From assembly GCA_030827315.1 (NCBI GenBank), contig JAURER010000001.1, positions 62,001 to 126,000 on the forward strand: a stretch of 64,000 nucleotides of DNA. The letters are read 5' to 3'. This document shows positions 47,359 through 58,265 of this stretch, piece by piece. Within the stretch, counting starts at the first letter, position 1. Every line of letters begins with the position of its first letter. The DNA comes from Gemmatimonadota bacterium. Its GTDB lineage: Bacteria > Gemmatimonadota > Gemmatimonadetes > Longimicrobiales > Gaopeijiaceae. Under the pieces are notes generated by a model, which saw only the letters and a list, made by a program, of their open reading frames with translations, was not told the origin of the DNA and did no database searches. A program made the translations under genes and the position numbers.

Positions 47359-49029
47359 ATGTCCCGTCGCGCCGCACTCTTTCCGCTCGCTCTCCTGCTC
47401 GCCGCCTGCGCGTCCGCTACGCCCGCCCCGACCGCGCCTGGCCCGTCGTCTTCCGGGCCTTCCACCGAGGGGGCCTCACCCGACGGGCGCTCCTCGTCCA
47501 GCGCCGCCGCGGTGGCGCCCGCTGCGGTCGAGACCCCCGCGCCGCTCGCCGCTGCCCCCGACGCGTGGCAGCTGCTCGACCTCGAAGGGGACGGCGTCCC
47601 CGGCGTGAGCGCGGCGCGTGCGTACGACGAGCTCCTGGCTGGTCGTGTTCCGGCGCGCACGGTGGTGGTCGCCGTCATCGACGGGGGCGTCGACACCGCG
47701 CACGTCGACCTCCGGGAGAACCTCTGGCGCAACCCTGGCGAGACACCGGGCAACGGACGCGACGACGACGGCAACGGATTCGTCGACGACGTCTACGGCT
47801 GGAACTTCATCGGTGGGGCCGACGGCAGGAACGTCGGTCCCGAGACGATGGAGATCACCCGGCTGTACGCGCGCTGTCGCGACGGCGGCGCACCGCCGGC
47901 GGGGCTGACCTGCGACGAGATCACCGACGCCTACCAGGCGGAGAAGGGCGAGGTCGATCAGACGCTCGAGGTGCTCGACCAGATCGACGCCGCGTACGCG
48001 TTCGCTCTTCCCCTGTTGCGCGGCGCGGGAGCGGGCGACGAGCCTACGGTGGCGAGCGTGGAGGCGCTCCCGGCAGTACGGCCGGATCTCGCCCAGGCCA
48101 AACAGATCTTCCTCCAGCTCGCGGCGGCCGGGATCACCCCCGCCGACATTCCGGAGGCCCGCGAGGCGTACGAGGGACTCCGTGCGTACGGGTTCGACCC
48201 CGACTTCAACCCGCGCACGGTGGTGGGAGACGATCCCGAAGACGGCTCCGACGCCGATTACGGCAACGGGGACGTGATGGGTCCCGACGCCCGCCACGGG
48301 ACGCACGTCTCGGGCATCATCGGCGCGGTGCGCGGCAACGGCATCGGCCTCGATGGGATCGCCTCCGGCGTGCGGATCATGACCGTCCGCGCGGTCCCCG
48401 ACGGGGACGAGCGCGACAAGGACGTGGCCAACGCCATCCGCTACGCGGTCGACAACGGCGCGCACGTCATCAACATGAGCTTCGGCAAGTCGTTCTCGCC
48501 CCAGAAGGAACTCGTCGACGCGGCGGTTCGCTACGCCGACGAGCGGGGTGTGCTCATGATCCACGCGGCCGGCAACGACGGGGAGGACATCGACGTCGAG
48601 GCGAACTTCCCTTCGCCCTTCTACGCCGACGGCGGCCGTGCGGAGCTCTGGATCGAGGTGGGCGCGGCGAACTGGAGCGAGGAGAGCCTCGCAGCGGCCT
48701 TCTCCAACTTCGGGCAGGCGTCGGTCGACGTCTTCGCGCCGGGCGTCGACATCCTGTCGACGGTGCCCGGCGGGGATGTTGAGCGCGAAGACGGAACCAG
48801 CATGGCGTCGCCCGTCGTGACCGGGGTCGCCGCGCTGCTCTTGGCTTACTTTCCGGAGCTCGATGCGGCGGAGGTGCGGCGCATCCTGCTGGAATCCGCC
48901 GTCGACCACGGAGACCAGACGGTGCCGCGGCCGGGTGTCGGTGATCCCGTGCCCTTCGGGACCCTCTCGGTGACGGGTGCGGTGATCAACGCGTACGAGG
49001 CCGTGCGCCGCGCGCTGGAGCGCATGTAA
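47359..49029 (+). CDS. Subtilisin-like S8 serine protease, lipoprotein signal
   Basis: LLAACAS lipobox; [16 protein letters not shown] (D), [14 protein letters not shown] (H), [16 protein letters not shown] (S). Confidence 0.95.
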   Translation: MSRRAALFPLALLLAACASATPAPTAPGPSSSGPSTEGASPDGRSSSSAAAVAPAAVETPAPLAAAPDAWQLLDLEGDGVPGVSAARAYDELLAGRVPARTVVVAVIDGGVDTAHVDLRENLWRNPGETPGNGRDDDGNGFVDDVYGWNFIGGADGRNVGPETMEITRLYARCRDGGAPPAGLTCDEITDAYQAEKGEVDQTLEVLDQIDAAYAFALPLLRGAGAGDEPTVASVEALPAVRPDLAQAKQIFLQLAAAGITPADIPEAREAYEGLRAYGFDPDFNPRTVVGDDPEDGSDADYGNGDVMGPDARHGTHVSGIIGAVRGNGIGLDGIASGVRIMTVRAVPDGDERDKDVANAIRYAVDNGAHVINMSFGKSFSPQKELVDAAVRYADERGVLMIHAAGNDGEDIDVEANFPSPFYADGGRAELWIEVGAANWSEESLAAAFSNFGQASVDVFAPGVDILSTVPGGDVEREDGTSMASPVVTGVAALLLAYFPELDAAEVRRILLESAVDHGDQTVPRPGVGDPVPFGTLSVTGAVINAYEAVRRALERM

Positions 49030-49039
49030 GGGTCGGGCG

Positions 49040-50290
49040 ATGAGCGGCTTTCACGTCGGTTCGGAGGTCGGGCATCTCCGGAAGGTGCTCGTGCACCGTC
49101 CGGGCCTGAGTCTGCAGCGACTGACGCCCTCGAACGCGAGCGAGCTGCTTTTCGACGACGTCCTGTGGGTGGGGAAGGCCGGGGAGGAGCACGATCAATT
49201 CGTGGCCTTGATGCGCGACCGAGGCATCGAGGTCCTCGAGCTTCAGGACCTGCTCGCGGAGACCCTCGAGCACTCGCTCCAGGCGCGCGAGGAGATCGTC
49301 GAGTCGGTGGTGCACGAGCTGACGGTGGGCGTGGGGCTGGCCGACGAGCTGCGTCACTACCTCATGGAGATGGCGTCCCGCCGGCTCGCGCGGCACCTCA
49401 TCGGCGGGCTGGCGGCGACCGAGATGCCGGACTTCGACATGTCGCGCTCCCTGACCGGGCAGATGTACACGAGCAAGGACTTCGTGCTTCCGCCGCTGCC
49501 CAACTCGCTCTTCACGCGCGACTCCTCGTGCTGGATCTACGGGGGTGTGTCGCTCAACCCTATGTATTCGAAGGTCCGGCAGCTCGAGGTGGTCAACGTC
49601 GGAGCGATCTACCGGCACCACCCCGCCTTTGTCGAGGCCCAGTTCGAGTGCTGGTTCCCTCCGGGAGGACGCCGCACGGGCTTCGATCTCGACGACTTCG
49701 GGTACTCGTCGCTCGAGGGCGGCGACGTCATGCCCATCGGCAACGGGACGGTCCTGGTCGGGTGCAGCGAACGCACCACGCCGGTCATGGCGGAGCAGCT
49801 CGCCAAGAGCCTCTTCGCGCAGGGCGCGGCCGACCGCGTGATCGCGTGCCAGATGACGAAGGACCGGGCGCACATGCACCTCGACACCGTCTTCACCTTC
49901 CTCGACCGCGACGCGGTCACGGTCTATCCGACCGTGGTCGACCGGATCGTGGCGTTCAGCCTCCGGCCCGGCGACCGCGAGGGAACGATCGAGGTCACCC
50001 GGGAGCCGGACTTCCTCGACGCGGTCAAGCACGCCCTGGGGATTCGCGAGCTGCGGGTGGTCACCACCGGCGGCGACGAGTACCAGGCGGAACGGGAGCA
50101 GTGGGACGACGGCAACAACGTCGTCGCCCTCGAGCCGGGCGTGGTCGTCGGATATTCCAGGAACGAGTACACGAACCGCAAGCTGCGCAACGCCGGCATC
50201 GAGGTGCTCGAGATCGACGGCGCGGAGCTTGGCCGGGGTCGCGGAGGAGGACATTGTATGACCTGCCCGCTCCTCCGGGATCCGATCTGA
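49040..50290 (+). CDS. arcA: Arginine deiminase
   Basis: [63 protein letters not shown]. Confidence 0.97.
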   Translation: MSGFHVGSEVGHLRKVLVHRPGLSLQRLTPSNASELLFDDVLWVGKAGEEHDQFVALMRDRGIEVLELQDLLAETLEHSLQAREEIVESVVHELTVGVGLADELRHYLMEMASRRLARHLIGGLAATEMPDFDMSRSLTGQMYTSKDFVLPPLPNSLFTRDSSCWIYGGVSLNPMYSKVRQLEVVNVGAIYRHHPAFVEAQFECWFPPGGRRTGFDLDDFGYSSLEGGDVMPIGNGTVLVGCSERTTPVMAEQLAKSLFAQGAADRVIACQMTKDRAHMHLDTVFTFLDRDAVTVYPTVVDRIVAFSLRPGDREGTIEVTREPDFLDAVKHALGIRELRVVTTGGDEYQAEREQWDDGNNVVALEPGVVVGYSRNEYTNRKLRNAGIEVLEIDGAELGRGRGGGHCMTCPLLRDPI

Positions 50291-50324
50291 TCCCCTTCCA
50301 GAGACCCTTTCCGAGAACCGAAAC

Positions 50325-51323
50325 ATGAGTGTCGACCTGCGTGGTCGCAGCTTCCTCAAGCTCCTCGACTTCACGCCCGAGGAGGCGATCCACTTCATCG
50401 ATCTGGCGGACGAACTCAAGGCGGCCAAGCACGCCGGGACCGAGACGAAGCGCCTTTCGGGGAAGAACATCGCGCTGATCTTCGAAAAGGGGTCCACGCG
50501 CACGCGCTGCGCATTCGAGGTCGCCGCGTGGGACCAGGGCGCTCATGCGGTCTACCTTGGCCCGACGGGTACCCAGATCGGACAGAAGGAGACGATGAAG
50601 GACACGGCGCGCGTGCTCGGGCGGATGTTCGATGCGATCGAATACCGCGGCTTCGCCCAGGAGACCGTCGAGGATCTCGCGCGGTACTCGGGCGTGCCGG
50701 TCTGGAACGGTCTGACCGACGACTTCCACCCGACGCAGATCCTGGCCGACGTGATGACCATGCGCGAGCACTCGGCACGTCCGCTGGGGGAGACCGCGTT
50801 CTGCTACCTGGGCGACGCCCGCTTCAACATGGGGAACTCGCTCATGGTGGGGGGCGCCCTGTTCGGAATGGACTTCCGCGTGGTGGCGCCGAAGGAGCTG
50901 TGGCCCGGTGAGGCGCTGGTGGAGCGCTGTCGCGCGCTGGCCGAAAAGACGGGGGGGCGGATCTCGCTCACGGACCGCATCGACGAGGGCGTCGCCGGGG
51001 CGGATTTCGTGCACACCGACGTCTGGGTCTCGATGGGCGAACCGGATTCCGTGTGGGCCGAGCGCATCGAGCTGCTGCGCGACTACCAAGTGAACGCGGA
51101 GGTCATGCGCGCCACCGGAAAGGCCGACGCGAAGTTCATGCACTGCCTGCCGGCGTTCCACAACCGGGACACCAAGGTCGGAGAGGAGATCTTCCAGAAG
51201 TTCGGCCTCGACGGACTCGAGGTCACGGAAGAGGTCTTCGAGTCGGAGCACTCCATCGTCTTCGACCAGGCGGAGAACCGCCTCCACACCATCAAGGCCA
51301 TCATGGTGGCGACGCTCGGCTGA
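50325..51323 (+). CDS. arcB: Ornithine carbamoyltransferase
   Basis: [53 protein letters not shown]. Confidence 0.97.
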   Translation: MSVDLRGRSFLKLLDFTPEEAIHFIDLADELKAAKHAGTETKRLSGKNIALIFEKGSTRTRCAFEVAAWDQGAHAVYLGPTGTQIGQKETMKDTARVLGRMFDAIEYRGFAQETVEDLARYSGVPVWNGLTDDFHPTQILADVMTMREHSARPLGETAFCYLGDARFNMGNSLMVGGALFGMDFRVVAPKELWPGEALVERCRALAEKTGGRISLTDRIDEGVAGADFVHTDVWVSMGEPDSVWAERIELLRDYQVNAEVMRATGKADAKFMHCLPAFHNRDTKVGEEIFQKFGLDGLEVTEEVFESEHSIVFDQAENRLHTIKAIMVATLG

Positions 51324-51327
51324 GCCT

Positions 51328-52233
51328 GTGAGAGTCGTCGTCGCCCTCGGCGGCAACGCCCTTCTGCGGCGGGGCGAGCCCATGACGTCCGGCGCGCAGC
51401 GCAAGAACGTGCGGGCCGCCGCCCAGGCGCTCGCCCCGCTGGCGCTGGCGCACGAGCTGGTGGTCACGCACGGCAACGGGCCGCAGGTCGGACTGCTCGC
51501 CCTGCAGGCCGCGGCGCTGGACACCGGCGAGTCGACGCCGCTCGACATCCTCGGTGCCCAGAGCGAGGGCTGGATCGGGTACGTGATCGAACAGGAGATG
51601 GGCAACGTGCTCCCGTTCGAGAAGCCGCTCGCGACGGTCCTCACCATGATCGAGGTCGATGCCGACGACCCGGCATTCCACGAGCCGACCAAGCCCATCG
51701 GTCCCGTCTACACGGAAGCTCAGGCACGGGCGCTCGCGGAGCAGAGAGGATGGACGGTCGCCCCTGACGGGGAGCACTGGCGCCGCGTCGTCCCGTCGCC
51801 GCGTCCGAAACGCATCTTCGAGCGGCGGATCATCGAATGGCTGCTGGAGAAGGACACGGTCGTTATTTGCGCGGGTGGCGGGGGGATTCCCACCATGTAC
51901 CTTCCCGATGGTACCCTCGCGGGTGCGGAGGTCGTGGTCGACAAGGATCGTGCGAGCGCGCTGCTCGCTCGTGAGCTTCGGGCCGACTGCCTCGTGCTCG
52001 CGACGGACGTCGAGGGCGTATTCACGGACTGGGGCACGAGCGAGGAGCGCTTGATCGAGAGGACCACACCCGCCGCGCTGCGCGCGCTGCGATTTCCCGA
52101 GGGATCCATGGGTGCCAAGGTCGAGGCCGCATGCGACTTCACCGACGCGACCGGGCACCCCGCGGTGATCGGCTCGCTCGACCGCCTCGAGGATCTCGTG
52201 GCCGGTACCGCCGGTACCGTCGTGCTCGCCTGA
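51328..52233 (+). CDS. arcC: Carbamate kinase
   Basis: [59 protein letters not shown] start. Confidence 0.96.
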   Translation: MRVVVALGGNALLRRGEPMTSGAQRKNVRAAAQALAPLALAHELVVTHGNGPQVGLLALQAAALDTGESTPLDILGAQSEGWIGYVIEQEMGNVLPFEKPLATVLTMIEVDADDPAFHEPTKPIGPVYTEAQARALAEQRGWTVAPDGEHWRRVVPSPRPKRIFERRIIEWLLEKDTVVICAGGGGIPTMYLPDGTLAGAEVVVDKDRASALLARELRADCLVLATDVEGVFTDWGTSEERLIERTTPAALRALRFPEGSMGAKVEAACDFTDATGHPAVIGSLDRLEDLVAGTAGTVVLA

Positions 52234-52241
52234 GGCCCGCC

Positions 52242-52541
52242 GTGTTCGACTTCCTGGACGGCGACGACCTCGACGACGGCGATGACGGCGACGACGGCGA
52301 CGACGGCGATGACGGCGACGACGGCGACGACGGCGACGCCTTCGACGCCGAACTCGCCGAAGCGACGATCGTCTACTGCCCCTACTGCGGCGAGAGCGTG
52401 GAACTCCTCTTGGACGCTTCGGGCGGCGAGACGCAGGAGTACGTGGAGGACTGCGAGGTCTGCTGTCAGCCGTGGTCCGTGCGCGTGACGATCGACCACG
52501 ACGGCGGTGCGCACGTCGACGTGAACGCTCTCGACGAGTAG
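52242..52541 (+). CDS. CPXCG-motif cysteine-rich small protein with N-terminal acidic repeat
   Basis: YCPYCGESVELLLDASGGETQEYVEDCEVCCQPWSVRV. Confidence 0.85.
   Translation: MFDFLDGDDLDDGDDGDDGDDGDDGDDGDDGDAFDAELAEATIVYCPYCGESVELLLDASGGETQEYVEDCEVCCQPWSVRVTIDHDGGAHVDVNALDE
52271..52338 (+). repeat. In-frame GAC-GGC-GAC/GAT microrepeat coding (DGD)n
   Basis: Perfect/near-perfect 9-bp units: gacgacggcgatgacggcgacgacggcgacgacggcgatgacggcgacgacggcgac.. Confidence 0.9.
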
Positions 52542-52545
52542 GCGC

Positions 52546-52690
52546 TCACTTCACGATGGCCGCGAAGTCCGGCTTCGTGGCGCGCAGGATCTCCCGGGTG
52601 GCGTTGCTCGTCGCCTCGTCGAGGTGCGAGAAGTCTCCGCTGCGGTCCCGCCCTGTGAGCACGGCGTCGATCCTGCGGTAGATGCGACCG
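52546..52690 (-). pseudogene. C-terminal relict of an unidentified protein
   Basis: Minus frame HGRIYRRIDAVLTGRDRSGDFSHLDEATSNATREILRATKPDFAAIVK-stop without upstream coding continuation. Confidence 0.4.
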
Positions 52691-52886
52691 TGTTGTCGAT
52701 CTGCACTACAGTGCTGGGCAGAAGCTCGCCTTCTGCGACCCGGAGCCCGGACGTGTTATCGACTCGGGTCGACGGTGGGCAGTCCGCCGGTCTCTGGAGG
52801 GTTCGCGCGGCAGCGCGCGGGCGCGCTTGAGAGCTCCAGCCGGCACGATCGTGCGGCCGCGCGTCCCCCCACAAGAGGGAATGTCC

Positions 52887-53912
52887 CTACACAGTCGCCG
52901 CGGGTCCGCGCTCTGCAGGACGGAAGCGGTAGTGGCCGACGAGCCATTCCTCGCCCTCGCGGTAACCGAAGAGCTCCTCGCACGCGAGGTAGAAGAGGCG
53001 CCAGCGGTGGTACCACCGCGCGGCGTCGGCCCCGTAGGTGCCTCGGAGCACGGGCATGATCTCGTCTCGCCGGGCCTCGAGGTTCTCCCGCCACGCCTTC
53101 GCCGTGCGTCCGTAGTGGACGCCATTCACCGCCCATTCCTCCTCGATCACGAGGTCGTCCTCGAAACGGCGGAAGAGATCGAAGGCCGGCATGATGCCGC
53201 CGGTGAAGAAGTAGCGCCCCATCCAGTTGTCGTCGCCTTCCGTTTCAAACGGGTACGCGAAGCGGCGATGGCAGAAGACGTGGACGAAGAGACGCGCGTC
53301 GTCCTTCATCCAGCCGCGCACGCGCTGGAGCAGCTCGCGGTAGTTTCGCATGTGCTCGAACATCTCGACGCTGACCACGCGGTCGAAGCGCTGGTCGAGC
53401 GCCAGGTCGTTCATGTCGGCGGTGATCACGGTCACGTTCCCCGGCGCCCGGGACTCGATGAAGCGACGCTGCGGCGCGGAGTTCGATACGGCGGTAATGC
53501 GCGCGTTCGGGTACGTGCGGGCCATGTGCAGGGTCAGCGAGCCCCAGCCGCAGCCGAGCTCGAGAATCTGCATGCCGTCCGCGATTTGCGCGCGAGCGCA
53601 CGTCAGGTCGAGCATCGCCCGTTCGGCCTCGTCGAGTGTCCGGATCCCCTCCGGCCAGAGCGCGCCGCTGTACTTGAGGTGCGAGCCGAGGCAGAGCTCG
53701 AAGAACTCCGGGGGCAGCTCGTAGTGCTGCTCGTTCGCCTTTTCCGGAACGAGGGCCACCGGGCCGCTCCGGAGCTGCGAGGAGAATTCGTCGACCGACG
53801 GGCCCGACCCCGCTTCGCGCAGGCGCTGCTGGAGCAGGCGGCGCACGCCGAGGCGAAGCACGGGGAGCGGGACGAGACCCCGTTCCGCGAGGTGGATCGC
53901 GAGCCCGCTCAT
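52887..53912 (-). CDS. CFA synthase-family SAM methyltransferase (paralogue 2)
   Basis: EQHYELPPEFFELCLGSHLKYSGALWPEG..ILELGCGWGSLTLHMARTYPNARITAVSNSAPQRRFIE. Confidence 0.9.
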   Translation of the reverse strand: MSGLAIHLAERGLVPLPVLRLGVRRLLQQRLREAGSGPSVDEFSSQLRSGPVALVPEKANEQHYELPPEFFELCLGSHLKYSGALWPEGIRTLDEAERAMLDLTCARAQIADGMQILELGCGWGSLTLHMARTYPNARITAVSNSAPQRRFIESRAPGNVTVITADMNDLALDQRFDRVVSVEMFEHMRNYRELLQRVRGWMKDDARLFVHVFCHRRFAYPFETEGDDNWMGRYFFTGGIMPAFDLFRRFEDDLVIEEEWAVNGVHYGRTAKAWRENLEARRDEIMPVLRGTYGADAARWYHRWRLFYLACEELFGYREGEEWLVGHYRFRPAERGPAATV

Positions 53913-55156
53913 GCGACCGCCATCGACGGGAGCGCGACCGGCTGGGGGAGGTCTGCCGGGGCCGGCACGCGAGCCCTCGGCTTGGCGAAGAGGAACTGGA
54001 CGCTGCCGAGCACCGCCTCGTCGAAACCGCCCTCGCAGTAGCAGAAGTAGAACTCCCACAGCCTCCGGAAGCGCTCGTCGAAGCCGAGCGCGGCGATCGA
54101 CTCCCACGCGTCGAGGAAGCGGTGGCGCCAGCGGCGCAGCGTCTCCCCGTAATGCGGCGTCATGTCGTCGAAGTGCACGAGCCGGAGGTCGGTGGGGGCG
54201 GCGGCCCCGGTAAGCGCCGACACGGACGGGATGCAGCTCCCTGGGAAGATGTAGCGCTTGATGAAGTCGACTTCCCTGCGGGCGCTCTCGTAAAACCGGT
54301 CCTGGATGGTGATGGCCTGAATGGCCGCGAGCCCGTGCGGGCGAAGCAGCTCCGCGCAGCGCCGGAAGTAGGTCCCGAAATACTGATGCCCGACAGCCTC
54401 GATCATCTCGATGGAAACGAGCTTGTCGTACGTCCCGTCGAGGTTGCGGTAGTCCCGCAGGAGCACCTCGACCCGCTCCTCGAGCCCGGCATCCCGGATG
54501 CGCTCGGTCGCCAGCGCGTGCTGTTCGCGCGAGATCGTCGTGGTCGTCACGCGGCAGCCGTAGGTGCCCGCCGCGTGCAGCGCGAAGCCTCCCCAACCGG
54601 TTCCGATCTCCACCACGTGGTCGTCAGGCCCGATGGCGAGCTTGCGGCACAGGCGGTCGTACTTCGCGATGGATGCGTCCTTCATGCTCGAGCCGGGTCG
54701 CTCGAACACGCCGGCCGAGTAGGTGAGCGTCTCGTCGAGGAAGAGCCGGAAGAAGTCGTTGCCCAGATCGTAGTGTGCCCGGATGTTGCGCTTCGAGCCT
54801 TCGGGCGTGTTGCGGTTCCACGCGTGGAGCGCCTTGCGCAGTGGCTGCGCGAGGCGGGCGGGTCCGGTCTCGAGGCCGTCGAGGATCTCTCGATTCCTGA
54901 CGAAGAGTCGAACGAGCTCGGTCAGGTCGGGGGTCGTCCAGTCGCCCGCGACCCAGGACTCTGCGGCGCCCAGGTGGCCGCCAAGCGCCACCGCACGCCA
55001 GAAGGCAGGGTCCCGAACCGTAACATGCGCGTGCAGCCCGTCGCCGGATCCGTACGCCCTCGAGGTGCCGTCGGCAGTCACCGTGAGGCGACCCTCGTGA
55101 AGTCCTGCGAGTCCGGAGCGCACCGCGCGCTCTGCGATTCCGTCGATCAAGCTCAT
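53909..55156 (-). CDS. Cyclopropane-fatty-acyl-phospholipid synthase family protein (paralogue 1)
   Basis: [64 protein letters not shown] overlaps at both ends. Confidence 0.94.
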   Translation of the reverse strand: MSLIDGIAERAVRSGLAGLHEGRLTVTADGTSRAYGSGDGLHAHVTVRDPAFWRAVALGGHLGAAESWVAGDWTTPDLTELVRLFVRNREILDGLETGPARLAQPLRKALHAWNRNTPEGSKRNIRAHYDLGNDFFRLFLDETLTYSAGVFERPGSSMKDASIAKYDRLCRKLAIGPDDHVVEIGTGWGGFALHAAGTYGCRVTTTTISREQHALATERIRDAGLEERVEVLLRDYRNLDGTYDKLVSIEMIEAVGHQYFGTYFRRCAELLRPHGLAAIQAITIQDRFYESARREVDFIKRYIFPGSCIPSVSALTGAAAPTDLRLVHFDDMTPHYGETLRRWRHRFLDAWESIAALGFDERFRRLWEFYFCYCEGGFDEAVLGSVQFLFAKPRARVPAPADLPQPVALPSMAVA

Positions 55157-55953
55157 GAAGTTCGTCGTGCTGGATGTGGGAAGAACGGCGTGCGCTTGAG
55201 CCAGAGCCGCAACGCCTGCCAGTAGATGCCGAGCGCGATGCGCGCCGTGAGGAGGGGGTACGTCGCGAGGGCGGACGCGAGCGAGGCGCCCGAGATCTCG
55301 TGCCGCCGCAGCGAAAGCGAAGCGTCGAACACCTTCCCGGACGGGTCGCGGTTCTCCATGTGCACCCGAAGCGTCTCGCCCGGCGCCGTGAACTGCCAGC
55401 CGTACTCGTGGTCCATGTCCATGAACGGCGAGACGTGAAAGGCCTTCTCGAACCGATGATTCCGGTCGGTGGCGGCGTCGCCGGGGCGGGCGGGCGCACC
55501 GTCGGCGGAGACGGCGTAGGTGTGCCGCTCGCCCCACGGCGTGTTGGTGATCTCGGCCAGGATCGTCTCGACGCGCGCTCCGTCCGCGGAAAAGCAGTAG
55601 TAGAACGTGACGGGATTCTGGATGTAGCCGAAGTACCGGAGGTGCGTGAGCATCCGGACGGGCCCCGCCGGGCGTCGACCCGTGAGCTCCTCCGCCCGAT
55701 CGAGGACGGCGTCGGCGAGGGGCACGGTCGGGTCGCCCAGGTAGTCGGCCCGGCGGAAGCGGGCGAGCGCGGGGCGGCGCACGGACCAGAGCCATCGCCC
55801 GTCGAAGACACGGTCGAGCTCGTCGAGATCCAGGTACATCATGAAGACCCGGTAGGTGAAGACATGCGGACGTGGAGCGTGTCGCGCGTGCGTCACGGTG
55901 CCCCGGTACACGGCGCTTCTGAGGCGCGGGCCCTCGCCCGCCCGGGCGCTCAC
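55153..55953 (-). CDS. DUF1365 family protein
   Basis: [67 protein letters not shown] start. Confidence 0.93.
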   Translation of the reverse strand: MSARAGEGPRLRSAVYRGTVTHARHAPRPHVFTYRVFMMYLDLDELDRVFDGRWLWSVRRPALARFRRADYLGDPTVPLADAVLDRAEELTGRRPAGPVRMLTHLRYFGYIQNPVTFYYCFSADGARVETILAEITNTPWGERHTYAVSADGAPARPGDAATDRNHRFEKAFHVSPFMDMDHEYGWQFTAPGETLRVHMENRDPSGKVFDASLSLRRHEISGASLASALATYPLLTARIALGIYWQALRLWLKRTPFFPHPARRTS

Positions 55954-57182
55954 AGCGTCGCCCCGAAGGACTCCGCCACGCGCACGCCGCTGCGGGTGCC
56001 GTCTTCGTGGAAGCCGTATCCCCAGTAGGCTCCGCAGAAGTGCGTTCGGCCGACGCCGCTGATCTCGGCATGGCGTTCCTGCGCGGAGAAGCCCTCCGTC
56101 GTGTAGGCCGGGTGGTGGTACGTGGTGCGGTACACGATCGACGACGGGTCGATGGCGTCGGTCGCGTTGAGGGTGACGCACCACGTGCGCGGGCCGGAGA
56201 GGGACTGGAGCACGTTCATATTGTACGTCACCGTCGCCGGCTCCGACGGCGCCCCCCGGAGCCAGTAATTCCAGGCACCCCAGGCGCGACGGCGGCGGGG
56301 CAGCACCGAGGTATCCGTGTGAAGCACGACGTCGTTGGCCTGGTACGGCATCGCCCCGAGCACGTCGCGCTCGAGCGGGCTCGGGTCGGCCAGCACGGCC
56401 AGGGCCTGGTCCGAGTGACAGGCGAGCACGACGTGGTCGAAGTGCTCCCCATCGACCGTGACGTGGTCTGCCGCGCGCGCGACGCGCCGGACGGGCGTGC
56501 CCACGCGGATGCGGTCGCGAAACGGTGCGACCAGACGCTCGACGTACCGGTTCGACCCGCCGGACACGACCCGCCACTGGGGCCGATCGTCCACGGTGAG
56601 CATCCCGTGGTTCTCGAAGAAGCGCACGAAGAAGGCCGCGGGCATCTCGAGCACCTGGTTCCTCGGGACGGACCAGAGGGCGGAGCCCATCGGGAGCAGG
56701 TAGTGCTCGGCCAGGCGACCTCCGTAGCCTGCGGACTCGATGTACGCGCCGAGCGTGGTGTCGGCCGGAGCCGAACGGAGCGCGTCCGCGGCGTCGCGGT
56801 TGAACCGCAGGATGTCCCTCAGCATGAGGAGGAAGGAGGGACTCAGCAGGTTGCGGCGCTGGACGAAGAGCTGGGCGGTGGTCGATCCGTTGTACTCGAG
56901 TCCGCTGGCGTCGCAGCGGACGCTGAAGCTCATGTTCGAGGGGTGCGTCTTCACCTCGAGTCGCTGCAGAAGCCGCGTAAAGAGCGGGTAGTTGCGCTCG
57001 TTGTAGACGATGAAGCCCGTGTCCACGGAATCGACGCCACCGCCGGGGCGCGGCACGTCGATCGTGTTCACGTGACCGCCGATGCGGTCCGCCCCTTCGA
57101 ACACGGTCACCTCGTGATCCCGGTGGAGGAGGTGTGCGACCACCAGGCCCGACACCCCCGATCCGACGATGGCGATCCTCAT
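55950..57182 (-). CDS. FAD-dependent amine-oxidase-like flavoprotein
   Basis: [57 protein letters not shown]. Confidence 0.93.
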   Translation of the reverse strand: MRIAIVGSGVSGLVVAHLLHRDHEVTVFEGADRIGGHVNTIDVPRPGGGVDSVDTGFIVYNERNYPLFTRLLQRLEVKTHPSNMSFSVRCDASGLEYNGSTTAQLFVQRRNLLSPSFLLMLRDILRFNRDAADALRSAPADTTLGAYIESAGYGGRLAEHYLLPMGSALWSVPRNQVLEMPAAFFVRFFENHGMLTVDDRPQWRVVSGGSNRYVERLVAPFRDRIRVGTPVRRVARAADHVTVDGEHFDHVVLACHSDQALAVLADPSPLERDVLGAMPYQANDVVLHTDTSVLPRRRRAWGAWNYWLRGAPSEPATVTYNMNVLQSLSGPRTWCVTLNATDAIDPSSIVYRTTYHHPAYTTEGFSAQERHAEISGVGRTHFCGAYWGYGFHEDGTRSGVRVAESFGATL

Positions 57183-57195
57183 CGGACGAGCGCGC

Positions 57196-58083
57196 TCAGG
57201 TCGCCTCGAAGGCGCGGCGTGGCGGCTGTCGCAGATCGGAGATGACGCCGACCCTCTGGAGCGCGAGCAGACCGTAGTACGTGAGATCGATCTCCCACCA
57301 GAAGAAGCCCTGACGAGCGGAGCCCGGGTACTTGTGGTGGTTGTTGTGCCACCCCTCGCCGAAGGTCACGAGCGCGAGCAGGAGCGAGTTGCGGCTGTCG
57401 TCTCCCGTGTCGTAGCGCTGCGTGCCGAGCTGGTGGGCGAGCGAGTTGATGAAGCAGGTGCAGTGGAAGAGGACCACCGTGCTGATGAAGAAGCCCCACA
57501 CCAGCATCTGCGCGCCGCCGAGCACGAAGAGCGCCGCGGCCAGCGCGAAGGGCACGAGCACGTCGAAGCGATCGAGGAAGCGGAGCTCCGGGAACTTCGC
57601 CAGGTCCCGCACCTCCTCGAGGGCGGTCGGGAAATTGCCCGGGGCGGTGATCCACCCCATGTGGGCCCACCAGAAGCCGTGGTGCCGCGGCGAGTGCACG
57701 TCGTGCTCCGTGTCGGAGTGACGGTGATGTCGCCGGTGGTGCGCCGCCCACCAGAGTGGGCCGCGCTGGGCCGACGACGCGCCGATGACGGCGAAGGCAA
57801 ACTGCGCCGCCCGGGAGGTACGATACGACCGGTGGGAGAAGTAGCGGTGGTAGAAGCCCGTGATGGCGAACATGCGCACGGCGTAGAGCGCGGCCGCGAC
57901 TCCGATGGCCGTCCAGCTCCACCCGACCCACACGACGCCCAGGCAGGCTGCGTGAACGGCGATGAAGGGGATGACGCGGTACCAGTCGACGACCGTCGTG
58001 TCGGTCATCGCCTCACGGTCGACGGCGGAGGTGTCGAACCAGAGGACGATCTTCTTCAGCAGTGCGGTGATGCCCTGTGCCAT
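57196..58083 (-). CDS. Acyl-CoA/lipid delta-9-type fatty acid desaturase
   Basis: Histidine boxes HRYFSHRS, HRRHHRHSD, GEGWHNNHHKYP. Confidence 0.94.
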   Translation of the reverse strand: MAQGITALLKKIVLWFDTSAVDREAMTDTTVVDWYRVIPFIAVHAACLGVVWVGWSWTAIGVAAALYAVRMFAITGFYHRYFSHRSYRTSRAAQFAFAVIGASSAQRGPLWWAAHHRRHHRHSDTEHDVHSPRHHGFWWAHMGWITAPGNFPTALEEVRDLAKFPELRFLDRFDVLVPFALAAALFVLGGAQMLVWGFFISTVVLFHCTCFINSLAHQLGTQRYDTGDDSRNSLLLALVTFGEGWHNNHHKYPGSARQGFFWWEIDLTYYGLLALQRVGVISDLRQPPRRAFEAT

Positions 58084-58171
58084 TCGGTCGAGTTGCTCCT
58101 CGAGCTGTCGTGGGGACGATTCCGGCCCGGCTTCGGGCGACCCGGGGCATTATGGGAAGTGTTGAGCGGAG

Positions 58172-58200
58172 ATGATAGCGTGACGTGGTGAGGAAGTTCC
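58172..58200 (-). promoter_or_regulatory. Candidate sigmaE-like ECF promoter of lipid-modification operon
   Basis: Minus strand GGAACTT-N16-TATCAT. Confidence 0.45.
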
Positions 58201-58265
58201 GGTTCTTTGGCTGGTTACACCCTCGCGCGGTATGATGCCGAATCGATCTCCCGAGCCCGTCGAGG

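Noticed and set aside
47476-48909. 477-aa minus-strand ORF
   Set aside because: Antisense shadow of the subtilisin-like protease with intact D/H/S triad.
52271-52338. CRISPR-like short repeats
   Set aside because: Contiguous 9-bp coding microrepeat without spacers; not a CRISPR array.
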